Assembly: GCF_016598485.1 (NCBI RefSeq)
Contig: NZ_JAEMUW010000018.1
Span: 62,001 to 126,000 of the forward strand
Length of the DNA: 64,000 bases
DNA from: Micromonospora coerulea
GTDB lineage: Bacteria; Actinomycetota; Actinomycetes; Mycobacteriales; Micromonosporaceae
Direction: 5' to 3'
Positions 17,905-27,281 of this stretch are shown in pieces; positions within the stretch are counted from its first letter, which is position 1, and each line of letters opens with the position of its first letter. The notes under the pieces are model-generated. The model had not been told where the DNA came from. It made no database searches and worked only from the letters and a program-made list of their open reading frames with translations. The translations under genes were made by a program, and so were the position numbers.

Positions 17905-19868
17905 CGCTCGCGATCGTGCTCGCCGCCGAACCGCCGGCGGCGGGCCTGACGACCGGTGCCGGGGAGAACCTGGTCGAGCGGCTGGCCGGGCAGTGGCGCG
18001 GGGCCGGCGGCGACGACGTCCGGGTCGCCGCCGACCTGGGCGAGCTGGCGGCGCTGGTGGCCGCCGCCACCGGCCCGGTGCTGGTCAGCGGCGCGGACCT
18101 GGTGGCGCACACGGCCGTACTCAAGCACCTGGCGACCAGCCCGGTGGGGCCGACGGTGGCGCTGGTGCTCACCGACCCGCCGGCGGTGGGTCAGGTCACG
18201 GTCCGGGAGGAGCGCGGCCAGGTGGTCGCGGTCGGCCGGCCGGGCGAGTTGGCCGACCCCACCGGGGTGTTCGGCGCCGCGCTGCGGGTCAGCGTCGACG
18301 ACCTGCCGGCCCTGGCCGCCGCCGCCCGGGCGGCGGCCGGACGCGCGGGAACGGCGACCGGGTCCGCGGTGGACCGGCTCTTCGCGGAGCTCGCGGCGCG
18401 CGGCACGTTGATCTTCGCCCACCGGGTACGCCTGCTCGTGGCGCACCGGGTGAGCACCGGCGCGGAGCTGACCGCCGCCGAGTCGGCGGTGGCCGCGGTC
18501 GACGAGGACAAGGCGGAGCTGCGGCTCTCGGTGAAGGAGCGGGACGACTTCTTCACCACGTTCTTCGTCAGCACCTGGTCGCCGTACGTGACGAAGGCGG
18601 CGGCCCGGCTCGGGCTGGGGCCGAGCGGGGTCACCCTGATCTCGGTGCTCTTCGCGGTGGCCGCGGCGGTGCTCTTCGGCGCCGGCGGGCGGCCCGCACT
18701 GGTCGCCGGGGCGGTCCTGCTCTACCTCGGCTTCGTGCTCGACTGCGTGGACGGCCAGCTGGCCCGCTACACCCGGCACTTCAGCGCCTGGGGCGGCTGG
18801 CTGGACACCATGGCCGACCGGGCGAAGGAGTACCTGGTCTACGCCGGCCTCGGCTACGGGGCGACCCACGCCGGGTTCCGCTACGGCTGGGCGCTGGCCA
18901 TCGCCGCGATGACCCTGCAGACCGTCCGGCACATGACCGACACCTGGTACGGCGTGCTGCACGACGAGGCCGCCCGGCGCCCCCGCCCGGCGACCGGGGA
19001 GGCCGGCGGCATCGGCGGGAAGCTGAACGCCGCCTCGACGAAGGTGCAGGCGGACACCGGCTCGGTGTCGTACTGGCTGAAGCGGACGGTGGTCTTCCCG
19101 ATCGGCGAGCGGTGGGCGCTGATCGCGCTGGCCGCCGCGCTGCTCGGTCCGCTGGTGGCGCTCTGCGCGGTGCTGGTGTGGGGAGCGCTGGCGTTCGCGT
19201 ACACCGGGGCGCTGCGCACGCTGCGGGCCCGCTGGATGCGGGTGCCGGTGCTGACCACGGTCGACACCACGCTGTACCGCGACGACGGCCCGCTGGCCCG
19301 GATCCTGCCGGTGTCGCGCCGGCCGCTGACGCTGGCGATGGTCAGCGCGTCGGGCGCGGTGGTGCTGTTGCTGTGGGCGCTGTGGGCGGTCCACGCCGGG
19401 CGCCGGCCGCCCGACTGGGCGGTGATCGCGGCGCTGGTGGTGCTGTTGAGCGGGGCGCAGGGGGCGCGGGCGGCGCACGCCGGGTCGCTGGACTGGCTGG
19501 TGCCGGCCGCGCTGCGAGCCGCGGAGTATCTCTTCGCGATCGCCGTCGGGGTGGCGGGCCGGGCGCCGGCGTGGCTGATCTTCGGGTACGTCTTCGTGCT
19601 GATCCTGCATCACTACGACCTGACCGCGCGGCTGGAGAAGCGGCAGGCGGCACCGCCGTTGCACGCCGCCACGCTGGGCTGGGAGGTGCGCTCGGTGCTG
19701 CTGGCGGTCGCGTCAATCGCCGGAATTGTGAGTATCGCTCTGGCTACACTCGGTACGTACCTTCTCGTGGTTTTCGTCGCGAGTGTGGTCCTCGCCTGGG
19801 TGGTGCTGCCGGCCCGCGCCCGACGGACGCCGGTCCCGGTGGGCGGAGGTGACCGCTCGCCGGGCTGA
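17901..19868 (+). CDS. CDP-alcohol phosphatidyltransferase with extra N- and C-terminal domains
   Basis: This 655-residue membrane protein has the complete CDP-alcohol phosphotransferase motif: D281, D284, G285, A288, R289, G298, D302 and D306 with exact spacing. It therefore likely transfers a phospho-alcohol from a CDP-linked donor with release of CMP. Residues 1-215 form a soluble domain that looks like a decayed nucleotidyltransferase fold; its LVSGADLVAHTAVLKHL stretch resembles part of one, but I see no clear catalytic motif. The region after residue 400 has about six further membrane segments. It lies in the glycopolymer operon, so it may make the lipid-linked primer. GTGA overlap with the ATPase gene fixes the start. 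Confidence 0.82.
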   Translation: MTLAIVLAAEPPAAGLTTGAGENLVERLAGQWRGAGGDDVRVAADLGELAALVAAATGPVLVSGADLVAHTAVLKHLATSPVGPTVALVLTDPPAVGQVTVREERGQVVAVGRPGELADPTGVFGAALRVSVDDLPALAAAARAAAGRAGTATGSAVDRLFAELAARGTLIFAHRVRLLVAHRVSTGAELTAAESAVAAVDEDKAELRLSVKERDDFFTTFFVSTWSPYVTKAAARLGLGPSGVTLISVLFAVAAAVLFGAGGRPALVAGAVLLYLGFVLDCVDGQLARYTRHFSAWGGWLDTMADRAKEYLVYAGLGYGATHAGFRYGWALAIAAMTLQTVRHMTDTWYGVLHDEAARRPRPATGEAGGIGGKLNAASTKVQADTGSVSYWLKRTVVFPIGERWALIALAAALLGPLVALCAVLVWGALAFAYTGALRTLRARWMRVPVLTTVDTTLYRDDGPLARILPVSRRPLTLAMVSASGAVVLLLWALWAVHAGRRPPDWAVIAALVVLLSGAQGARAAHAGSLDWLVPAALRAAEYLFAIAVGVAGRAPAWLIFGYVFVLILHHYDLTARLEKRQAAPPLHAATLGWEVRSVLLAVASIAGIVSIALATLGTYLLVVFVASVVLAWVVLPARARRTPVPVGGGDRSPG

Positions 19869-19885
19869 CGGAGGGCCAGGCCGGG

Positions 19886-22075
19886 ATGACTCTGATCAGC
19901 TTCGTCGTACCGGCCTTCAAGGTGCAGAGCTACCTGCGGGAGTGCCTCGACTCGATCCTCGACCAGCCGTTCGACGGCCTCGAGGTGATCGGGGTCGACG
20001 ACGCCTCCCCGGACGACAGCGGCGCGATCCTCACCGAGTACGCGGCCCGCGACCCGCGGGTGCGCCCGGTCCTGCTCACCGAGAACGTCGGCCTCGGTCC
20101 GGCCCGCAACATCGGGCTGGACCGGGCCGTCGGCGAGTACGTCTGGTTCGTCGACGGCGACGACTGGCTGGTCCCGGGCTGCCTGCCGCACGTCGCCGAC
20201 CGGCTGCTCGCCACCCGCCCCGACGTGCTGATCGTCGACCACGTCCGGGCGCACTGGAACAACGTCGGCACCCGCAGTGCGATGGCCGACGTGTTCCCCG
20301 AGCCGCCCGGCGAGGCGACGTTCCGGCTGCGGGACCGGCCGGAGACCATGCGGCTGCTGCACACCGCGTGGAATCGGGTGGTCCGCCGGCGGTTCCTCGT
20401 CGAGCAGGGGCTGCGCTTCGCCCCCGGCTGGTACGAGGACGTCTCGTTCAGCTATCCCGCCCTGATGGCCGCCGAGCGGATCGGGGTGCTGGACCGGGTC
20501 TGCCTGAACTACCGGCAGCGGCGGACCGGGGCGATCACCCGGACCCGGGGTGACCGGCACTTCGAGGTGTTCGCCCAGTGGCACCGGGTGTTCCGGCTGA
20601 TGGACCGGTGGGGGCCGGCGGTGGTCGAGCTGCGCCCGGCCGTCTTCGAGCGGATGATCTGGCACTACCTGACCGTGCTCGGCAACGGCGACCGGATCGC
20701 GCCGGAGTTGCGGCCGGCGTTCTTCGCCCAGATGCACGCCGATCACGGCCGGTTCCGGCCGCCCGGCGGGTACCCGGTGCCGCCCGGCGTCGAGGGGGTG
20801 AAGCACCGGCTGGTGGCGGCCGGCCGGTGGCGTACCTTCACCGCGCTGCGCGGTGCCAACCAAACCGGCGAGGCCGCCCGGCGCTCGGTGCGGCGGGTCC
20901 GCCGACGGGTGCTGCCGGTGGCTCGCCGGGTCGCCCGGCGGTCGCGGGAGGCGGCGCTGCGCGAGTACTACCGGGCCGAGCTGCACCGGCCGCTCGACCC
21001 GACCCTCGCCCTCTACGCCGCCTACTGGTACCGGGGGTACGCCTGCAATCCGGCCGCCGTGTACGCCGCCGCCCGCCGGCTCGTCCCGCACGTGCGCGGG
21101 GTGTGGGTCGTCCGGCGGGACCGGGTCGGCACGCTCCCGCCCGGCGTGGAGTACGTCGTCGCCGGCACCCCGGCCTACTACCGGGCCCTCGCCCGGGCCC
21201 GCTGGCTGGTCAACAACGTCAACTTCCCGGACTTCGTCCGCAAGCGGCCCGGGTCCGTGCACGTGCAGACCCACCACGGCACCCCGGTCAAGGTGATGGG
21301 ACTGGACCAGCAGCGGTACCCGGTCGGCGCGATGGGGATGGACTTCGCGAAGCTGCTGCGCCGGGTGGACCGGTGGGACTACAGCGTCACCTCGAACAGC
21401 TTCTCGACCCAGATGTGGGAGCGGGCGTACCCGGCCGAATACACCACGCTGGAGGTCGGCTACCCGCGTAACGACCGGTTGGCGCTGGCCACCCCGGACG
21501 AGGTGCAGAAGGTCCGGGCGGAGCTGGGCATCGGCCCGGACGAGCGGGTGGTGCTCTACGCGCCGACGCACCGCGAGCACCTGCCGGGGTGGCGGCCGCC
21601 GTTCGACCCGGAGCGGCTGCTCGACGTGCTGGGCCCGGCCGGGCGGTTGCTGATGCGCAGCCACTACTTCCACGACCGGGACCGCCGACCCCGAGGGCCG
21701 GCCGTCGGCCAGCTGCTCGACGTCAGCGCCCACGACCGGGTGGAGGATCTCTACCTCGCCGCCGACGTGCTCGTCACCGACTACTCGTCGGCGATGTTCG
21801 ACTACGCCGTCCTGGACCGGCCGATCGTCGTCTACGCGCCGGACTGGACGGCGTACCGGGTGGCCCGCGGGGTCTACTTCGACCTGCTCGCCGAGCCGCC
21901 CGGGGCGGTGGCTGAGGACTTTCCCACGCTGCTCGACCTGTTCCGCACCGACGCGGTCCGGTCGGCGGCGGCCGAGCAGTGCCGGCGGCAGTTCCGCGCC
22001 CGGTTCTGTGCGCTGGACGACGGGCACGCCGCCGAGCGGGTGGTCCGCCGGGTCTTCCTCGACGAGTCCGCCTGA
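19886..22075 (+). CDS. Bifunctional GT2 glycosyltransferase / CDP-glycerol glycerophosphotransferase
   Basis: This 729-residue protein fuses two enzymes. Residues 1 to about 330 form a GT-A family 2 glycosyltransferase (SFVVPAFKVQSYLRECLDSIL, then VWFVDGDDWL with the DxD-like metal site). Residues about 370-725 form a TagF/TagB-type glycerophosphotransferase (QTHHGTPVKVMGLDQ and VLVTDYSSAMFDYAVLDRPIVVY carry the active-site histidine and nucleotide-binding Ser/Asp). It probably builds a poly(glycerol phosphate)-like or sugar-phosphate polymer on the cytoplasmic face, to be exported by the ABC pair at the start of the operon. It starts 17 bases after the preceding stop. Confidence 0.88.
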   Translation: MTLISFVVPAFKVQSYLRECLDSILDQPFDGLEVIGVDDASPDDSGAILTEYAARDPRVRPVLLTENVGLGPARNIGLDRAVGEYVWFVDGDDWLVPGCLPHVADRLLATRPDVLIVDHVRAHWNNVGTRSAMADVFPEPPGEATFRLRDRPETMRLLHTAWNRVVRRRFLVEQGLRFAPGWYEDVSFSYPALMAAERIGVLDRVCLNYRQRRTGAITRTRGDRHFEVFAQWHRVFRLMDRWGPAVVELRPAVFERMIWHYLTVLGNGDRIAPELRPAFFAQMHADHGRFRPPGGYPVPPGVEGVKHRLVAAGRWRTFTALRGANQTGEAARRSVRRVRRRVLPVARRVARRSREAALREYYRAELHRPLDPTLALYAAYWYRGYACNPAAVYAAARRLVPHVRGVWVVRRDRVGTLPPGVEYVVAGTPAYYRALARARWLVNNVNFPDFVRKRPGSVHVQTHHGTPVKVMGLDQQRYPVGAMGMDFAKLLRRVDRWDYSVTSNSFSTQMWERAYPAEYTTLEVGYPRNDRLALATPDEVQKVRAELGIGPDERVVLYAPTHREHLPGWRPPFDPERLLDVLGPAGRLLMRSHYFHDRDRRPRGPAVGQLLDVSAHDRVEDLYLAADVLVTDYSSAMFDYAVLDRPIVVYAPDWTAYRVARGVYFDLLAEPPGAVAEDFPTLLDLFRTDAVRSAAAEQCRRQFRARFCALDDGHAAERVVRRVFLDESA

Positions 22076-22229
22076 GCGGTCGAACCGCCGCTTCGATCGA
22101 TCCGGCGTGGTCGATGAACGTTAATAGGTATGTCACGGGTGCAACATGGCACGTTTACCCGATGTGCTGATCGAATGATCCTGGTCACAGTCATTGCCGG
22201 GTTCGGTCGACGAGCTGGGGGAGGAGACG

Positions 22230-23537
22230 GTGACCACCGTCGCACTCAAGGATGTGACCAAGGTGTTCCCGGACGGGACAGTTGCGGTCGACACCATCAA
22301 TCTGGACGTCAACGACGGCGAGTTCATGGTGCTGCTCGGGCCCTCGGGCTGCGGCAAGTCCACCGTGCTGCGGATGGTGGCCGGGCTGGAGGATCCATCC
22401 ACCGGCGCGGTGATGCTCGACGGCGAGCTGGCCAACGACCTGCCACCCCGGGAGCGGAAGATCGCCATGGTCTTCCAGGACTTCGCGCTCTATCCGCACA
22501 TGACCGTGGGCGACAACATCGGCTTCCCGCTGCGGCTGGCCGGGGTCGAGCCGGCCCCGCGCGGGGAGCGGATCCAGGACGTGGCCGGCGCCCTGGGCAT
22601 CGGGGACGTGCTCGGCCGCAAGCCCAGCCAGCTCTCCGGCGGCCAGCGGCAGCGGGTGGCGATGGGGCGGGCGATCGTCCGCCGTCCGGGGCTGTTCCTG
22701 ATGGACGAGCCGCTCTCCAACCTGGACAGCGGGCTGCGCGCCGAACTGCGCGCCGAGATCTCCGGGCTCACCCGCGAGTTGGGCGTCACCACCATCTACG
22801 TCACCCACGACCAGGCCGAGGCGCTGACCATGGCCGACCGGGTCGCCATCATGCGCAAGGGCGTGCTCCAGGACGTGGGGACCCCGACCCAGGTGTACGG
22901 CCGCCCTGCCACCCTCTACGTGGCCGCGTTCCTCGGCAGCCCGCGGATGAACCTGCTGGAGGCCTCGGTCTACGTCCACCTCGACCGGTACGTCACCCTC
23001 AACCTCGGCGACCAGGCGCTCTACCTGCCCTGGGACGACATCCGCAGCCGGGCGGTGGCGCACTACCACGGCGAGCGGATCGTGGTCGGGATGCGGGCCG
23101 AGGCGCTCACCCCGGTCGCCCCGGACACCGCGGGTGCCGTGCTCCAGGGACGGATCCGCTACCTGGAGCACCACGGGCACGAGTCGCTGGCCTTCCTCGA
23201 CATCGGCGCCACCGCGATCATGGTGGACGAGATGGGCGGCCCGGTCGAGCCCGGCGCGAACGGCCAGCGCGGCCTGCGCCGGTTCGGTCAGGTGATGCAG
23301 CGGCTGGCCGGCCGGGCGGCGGACGTACCGGTCTCGGCGCCGAGCAGCGATGGCGGCAACCGGACCAGCGTGCTCAACGACCCGGGCCGGCACCACCGCC
23401 GCCCGGCGGAGCTGGCGGTCCGGCTCGCCCCGTACCCGGCGGTGTCGGCGGGGCACCCGCTGGCCGTCCAGGTCCGGACGGACGCGCTGCACTTCTTCGA
23501 CGAGCGGGGCGACCGGATCGACGTCGGCTGGCGGTGA
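22230..23537 (+). CDS. ABC transporter ATPase, MalK/UgpC sugar-importer type
   Basis: This 435-residue ATPase has Walker A GPSGCGKST at residues 38-46, Q-loop FQDFALYPHM, signature LSGGQRQR and Walker B LFLMDEPLSNLD. The C-terminal 190 residues form the regulatory TOBE-like domain found in MalK/MsmK/UgpC subunits. Such subunits energise carbohydrate import and are often shared by several transporters; here no permease or binding-protein gene is adjacent, which fits a shared ATPase. I chose GTG 22230 because GGGGGAGGAGA ends four bases upstream. Upstream lies an AT-richer promoter region (22110-22180). Confidence 0.88.
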   Translation: MTTVALKDVTKVFPDGTVAVDTINLDVNDGEFMVLLGPSGCGKSTVLRMVAGLEDPSTGAVMLDGELANDLPPRERKIAMVFQDFALYPHMTVGDNIGFPLRLAGVEPAPRGERIQDVAGALGIGDVLGRKPSQLSGGQRQRVAMGRAIVRRPGLFLMDEPLSNLDSGLRAELRAEISGLTRELGVTTIYVTHDQAEALTMADRVAIMRKGVLQDVGTPTQVYGRPATLYVAAFLGSPRMNLLEASVYVHLDRYVTLNLGDQALYLPWDDIRSRAVAHYHGERIVVGMRAEALTPVAPDTAGAVLQGRIRYLEHHGHESLAFLDIGATAIMVDEMGGPVEPGANGQRGLRRFGQVMQRLAGRAADVPVSAPSSDGGNRTSVLNDPGRHHRRPAELAVRLAPYPAVSAGHPLAVQVRTDALHFFDERGDRIDVGWR

Positions 23538-23560
23538 GGCTCCGGCCAGGGCGGAACCCC

Positions 23561-23589
23561 TTGCCCGCGAAGTTACCGGCGAGTAGCGT
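23561..23589 (+). promoter_or_regulatory. Near-consensus vegetative promoter with leaderless start
   Basis: TTGCCC (23561-23566), a 17-base spacer and TAGCGT (23584-23589) precede ATG 23596 by only six bases, so transcription probably begins at the start codon. Confidence 0.7.
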
Positions 23590-23595
23590 CTGGGT

Positions 23596-24063
23596 ATGTC
23601 CATCGACTCGCGCCAGGTGGCAGCCGGCATGCTCGAGGCCGTGCCGTTCGCCCGCACTCTCGGTTTCGAATTCGTCGAGGTCGCCCCCGAGGCGGCGGGC
23701 GGGGTCCGGGCTGTCGTCCGGCTGCCCGACTCGCCCGCCACCCACAACCACGTCGGCGGCCCGCACGCCGGCGCGATGTTCACCCTCGGGGAGACGGCCT
23801 CCGGCGCGGTGGTGCTCGCCGCGTTCGGGCAGCTGCTCGACCGGGCGGTGCCGTTGGCCGTCTCCGCGCAGATCGCGTACCGCAAGCTCGCCCTGGGGCC
23901 GGTGCGGGCCACCGCCCGGCTGGGGCGCACTCCGGACGAGGTGATCGCCGAGCTGGACGCCGGTCAGCGGCCCGAGTTCCCCGTCGAGGTGGAGATCAGC
24001 ACCGAGGACGGGACGCCCACCGCGACCATGACGGTGATCTGGACACTGCGCCCGAACCGCTGA
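23596..24063 (+). CDS. Hotdog-fold thioesterase-like protein (DUF4442 type)
   Basis: This 155-residue protein looks like a PaaI/DUF4442 hotdog-fold thioesterase. The segment THNHVGGPHAGAMFTLGETASG (residues 48-69) has the conserved H-x-G-A loop before the long helix. Such proteins hydrolyse acyl-CoA thioesters or bind acyl groups. The start is fixed by a promoter whose -10 ends six bases upstream. No pathway partner is evident next to it. Confidence 0.8.
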   Translation: MSIDSRQVAAGMLEAVPFARTLGFEFVEVAPEAAGGVRAVVRLPDSPATHNHVGGPHAGAMFTLGETASGAVVLAAFGQLLDRAVPLAVSAQIAYRKLALGPVRATARLGRTPDEVIAELDAGQRPEFPVEVEISTEDGTPTATMTVIWTLRPNR

Positions 24064-24115
24064 CGCGCCGGGCGATTCCGGTTTGCCCGGACGGTTCGGT
24101 GGATAGATTCGAACC

Positions 24116-24865
24116 GTGCTGGGTCTACCCGCTCACGTGACCGCGTGTCTCTTCGATCTGGACGGTGTGCTGACGCAGACCGCCAAGGTGCACAACGCTG
24201 CCTGGACCGAGACCTTCGACGCGTTCCTGCGGAAGCGGGCGGCCGCCACCGGTGAGTCGTTCCGGCCGTTCGACCCGGGGCCGGACTACAACCGGTACGT
24301 GGACGGCAAGCCACGCGCCGACGGGGTGCGTTCCTTCCTGGCCTCCCGCGGCATCACGCTGCCCGAGGGCACGCCGGAGGACCCGCCGGAGGCGGACACG
24401 GTCAACGGCGTGGGCAACCGGAAGAACGTCGTCCTGCTCAAGCGGATCCACACCGACGGGGTCGAGGTGTATCCGGGCTCGGTGGCGTACCTGGAGGCCG
24501 CGGCGGCGGCGGGACTGCGCCGGGCGGTGGTCTCGGCCAGCGCCAACTGCCGGGACGTGGTCGCCGCCGCCGGCCTGGACCCGTTGCTGGAGGCCCGGGT
24601 CGACGGGTTGGTCGCCCGGGAGCGGGGGCTGCGCGGCAAGCCGTACCCGGACACCTTCCTGGCCGGCGCCGAGCTGCTCGGCGTCGCCCCGGAGCACGCC
24701 GCCGTGTTCGAGGACGCGCAGGCCGGGGTGGCCGCCGGGAAGGCCGGCGGCTTCGGCTACGTGATCGGCGTCGACCGGGTCGGCCAGGCCGACGAGCTGC
24801 GAGCCCACGGCGCCGACCTCGTGGTCACCGACCTGGCCGAGCTGATGGAGGAGTCCGCGGCATGA
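24116..24865 (+). CDS. HAD hydrolase, beta-phosphoglucomutase family
   Basis: This 249-residue HAD protein has motif I FDLDGVLTQTAKVH (nucleophile Asp near residue 12), motif II VVSASANC and motif III lysine KPYPDTFL with EDAQAGVAAG. It matches the beta-phosphoglucomutase subgroup that converts beta-glucose-1-phosphate to glucose-6-phosphate. The next gene, overlapping by four bases (ATGA), encodes a GH65 phosphorylase that releases beta-glucose-1-phosphate, so the two form a disaccharide phosphorolysis pathway. TAGATT at 24104-24109 ends six bases before the GTG, so the mRNA is probably leaderless. Confidence 0.9.
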   Translation: MLGLPAHVTACLFDLDGVLTQTAKVHNAAWTETFDAFLRKRAAATGESFRPFDPGPDYNRYVDGKPRADGVRSFLASRGITLPEGTPEDPPEADTVNGVGNRKNVVLLKRIHTDGVEVYPGSVAYLEAAAAAGLRRAVVSASANCRDVVAAAGLDPLLEARVDGLVARERGLRGKPYPDTFLAGAELLGVAPEHAAVFEDAQAGVAAGKAGGFGYVIGVDRVGQADELRAHGADLVVTDLAELMEESAA

Positions 24866-27234
24866 TTCGGGAGCGCGCCTATCCGGTTGAACCCTGGCAC
24901 GTCCGCGAGTTGCGGCTGGACACGGACGTGCTCGCCCAGTCCGAGTCCGTCTTCGCCCTCTCCAACGGGCACGTCGGGCTGCGCGGCAACCTGGACGAGG
25001 GGGAGCCGCACGGCCTGCCCGGCACGTACCTCAACTCGTTCTACGAGCTGCGCCCGCTGCCGTACGCGGAGGCCGGCTACGGCTTCCCCGAGTCCGGCCA
25101 GACCATCGTCAACGTCACCAACGGCAAGCTGATCCGGCTGCTGGTCGACGACGAGCCGCTCGACGTCCGGTACGGCGAGCTGCTCTCCCACGAGCGGGTC
25201 CTCGACCTGCGCGCCGGCACCCTGCACCGGGAGTTGCACTGGCGCTCGCCGGCCGGGCAGGACGTCAAGGTCCGCAGCACCCGGCTGGTGTCGTTCACCC
25301 AGCGCGCGGTTGCCGCGATCCAGTACGAGGTCGAGGCGATCGACGGGCCGCTGCGGCTGATCCTCCAGTCCGAGCTGGTCGCCAACGAGACCCTGCCGGC
25401 GCAGAGCAAGGATCCCCGGGTGGCCGCGGTGCTGGAGTCCCCGTTGCAGGCCGAGGAGGAGCTGACCACCGACGACGGCGGGTTGCTGATTCACCGCACC
25501 AAGGTCAGTGGCCTCCGGGTCGGCGCCGCCATGGCGCACGACGTGGCGGGCCCGGACCGCACCACGATCGAGTCCGAGGGGTACGAGGACTGGGTCCGTA
25601 CCACCATCGGCTGCGTGCTCAAGCCCGGCCAGACGCTGCGGGTGGTCAAGTACCTGACGTACGGCTGGTCCAGCCGGCGCTCGCTGCCGGCGCTGCGCGA
25701 CCAGGTCGGCGCGGCGCTCGCCGCCGCCCGCCTCGACGGCTGGGACGGGCTGCGCCGGGCGCAGCGGGAGTACCTGGACGAGTTCTGGGACGCCGCCGAC
25801 GTCCGGGTGGAGGGCGACCCGGAGGTGCAGCAGGCGGTCCGCTTCGGGCTGTTCCATGTGCTCCAGGCCGGCGCCCGGGCCGAGCGGCGCCCGATCTCCG
25901 CCAAGGGGCTGACCGGGCCGGGCTACGACGGGCACGCGTTCTGGGACACCGAGATGTTCGTGCTGCCGGTGCTCACCTACACCCAGCCGGCCGCGGTCCG
26001 GGACGCGCTCTTCTGGCGGCACTCCACCCTGGCCCAGGCGCACGAGCGGGCCCGGACCCTCAACCTCCGGGGCGCCGCCTTCCCCTGGCGAACCATCGAG
26101 GGGCCGGAGTCGTCGGCGTACTGGCCGGCCGGCACGGCCGCGTTCCACATCGCCGCGGGCGTCGCCGACGCGTTGCGCCGGTACATCCTGGTCACCGGCG
26201 ACCAGGGGCTGGAACAGGAGATCGGCCTGGAGCTGCTGGTGGAGACGGCCCGGCTGTGGCGCTCGCTGGGGCACCACGACCGCAACGGCCAGTTCCACAT
26301 CGACGGGGTGACCGGCCCGGACGAGTACACCGCGGTGAAGAACGACAACATCTACACCAACCTGATGGCGCAGCGGAACCTGCTGACCGCCGCCGACTGC
26401 GCCATGCGCCTGCGGGACCAGGCGTTCGACCTCGGGGTCAGCGAGGAGGAGGCTGCCGCCTGGCGGGACGCCGCGAACGCCATGCACGTCCCGTACGACG
26501 AGGAACTGGGCGTGCACGAGCAGGTCGAGGGCTTCACCCGGTTGCAGGAATGGGACTTCGAGCACACCCCGCCCGAGAAGTACCCGCTGCTGCTGCACTA
26601 CCCGTACTTCGACCTGTACCGCAAGCAGGTGGTCAAGCAGGCCGACCTGGTGCTGGCCATGCACTGGCGGGGCGACGCGTTCACCGGCGAGCAGAAGCTG
26701 CACAACTTCCAGTACTACGAGCGCCGGACGGTCCGCGACTCCTCCCTGTCGGCCTGCACCCAGGCGGTGATGGCGGCCGAGGTGGGCCACCCGGAGCTGG
26801 CCCACCGCTACCTGCGCGAGGCCGCTTTGATGGACCTGCACGACCTGAACGAGAACACCCGCGACGGCGTGCACATGGCCTCGCTGGCCGGTGCCTGGAT
26901 CGCCCTGGTCGCCGGCTTCGGCGGCCTGCGCGACCACGACGGGACGCTGTCCTTCTCGCCGCGCCTGTCCAGCCGGCTCAGCCGGCTGGAGTTCTCGCTC
27001 CAGTGGCAGTCGATGCGGTTGCGGGTCGACGTCCGGCCGCACCAGACGACCTACTCGCTGCGGCACGGCGCACCGGACACCGTGCTGGAGCTGCGCCACC
27101 ACGGCGAGCCGGTCCGGGTCACCTCCAACCAGCCGGTCACCGTGCCGGTGCCGCCGGCCCACCCGTCCGGCCCACAACCGGAGCAGCCGCCCGGCCGGGC
27201 GCCTCTGCTCCACCTGCCGGAGAGCTCGAGCTGA
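24862..27234 (+). CDS. Glycoside hydrolase family 65 protein (disaccharide phosphorylase)
   Basis: This 790-residue protein has the GH65 layout: an N-terminal beta-sandwich (about 1-270), a linker, an (alpha/alpha)6 barrel (about 310-690) and a C-terminal beta domain. The general acid is the glutamate in VTGPDEYTAVKNDNIYTN near residue 487. Phosphate-site residues follow in the VVKQADLVLAMHW region. Family members phosphorolyse trehalose, maltose, kojibiose or nigerose to beta-glucose-1-phosphate. Coupling to the HAD mutase gene suggests intracellular disaccharide use, probably trehalose or maltose. The specific substrate cannot be read by eye. Confidence 0.9.
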   Translation: MIRERAYPVEPWHVRELRLDTDVLAQSESVFALSNGHVGLRGNLDEGEPHGLPGTYLNSFYELRPLPYAEAGYGFPESGQTIVNVTNGKLIRLLVDDEPLDVRYGELLSHERVLDLRAGTLHRELHWRSPAGQDVKVRSTRLVSFTQRAVAAIQYEVEAIDGPLRLILQSELVANETLPAQSKDPRVAAVLESPLQAEEELTTDDGGLLIHRTKVSGLRVGAAMAHDVAGPDRTTIESEGYEDWVRTTIGCVLKPGQTLRVVKYLTYGWSSRRSLPALRDQVGAALAAARLDGWDGLRRAQREYLDEFWDAADVRVEGDPEVQQAVRFGLFHVLQAGARAERRPISAKGLTGPGYDGHAFWDTEMFVLPVLTYTQPAAVRDALFWRHSTLAQAHERARTLNLRGAAFPWRTIEGPESSAYWPAGTAAFHIAAGVADALRRYILVTGDQGLEQEIGLELLVETARLWRSLGHHDRNGQFHIDGVTGPDEYTAVKNDNIYTNLMAQRNLLTAADCAMRLRDQAFDLGVSEEEAAAWRDAANAMHVPYDEELGVHEQVEGFTRLQEWDFEHTPPEKYPLLLHYPYFDLYRKQVVKQADLVLAMHWRGDAFTGEQKLHNFQYYERRTVRDSSLSACTQAVMAAEVGHPELAHRYLREAALMDLHDLNENTRDGVHMASLAGAWIALVAGFGGLRDHDGTLSFSPRLSSRLSRLEFSLQWQSMRLRVDVRPHQTTYSLRHGAPDTVLELRHHGEPVRVTSNQPVTVPVPPAHPSGPQPEQPPGRAPLLHLPESSS

Positions 27235-27240
27235 GCGGCG

Positions 27241-27272
27241 GCGCGTCCCGGCCCACGTGGGCCGGGACGCGC
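27241..27272. terminator. Perfect 32-bp palindrome, bidirectional terminator
   Basis: GCGCGTCCCGGCCCAC and its exact inverse meet without a spacer, forming a strong hairpin. It sits between the GH65 stop (27234) and the stop of the convergent small gene (27282), so it can end both transcripts. Confidence 0.75.
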
Positions 27273-27281
27273 CGAGGGCGA

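Noticed and set aside
24083..24118. GATTCGAACC resembling a tRNA T-arm complement
   Set aside because: No acceptor or anticodon stems can be formed around it; it is the -10/start region of the HAD gene.
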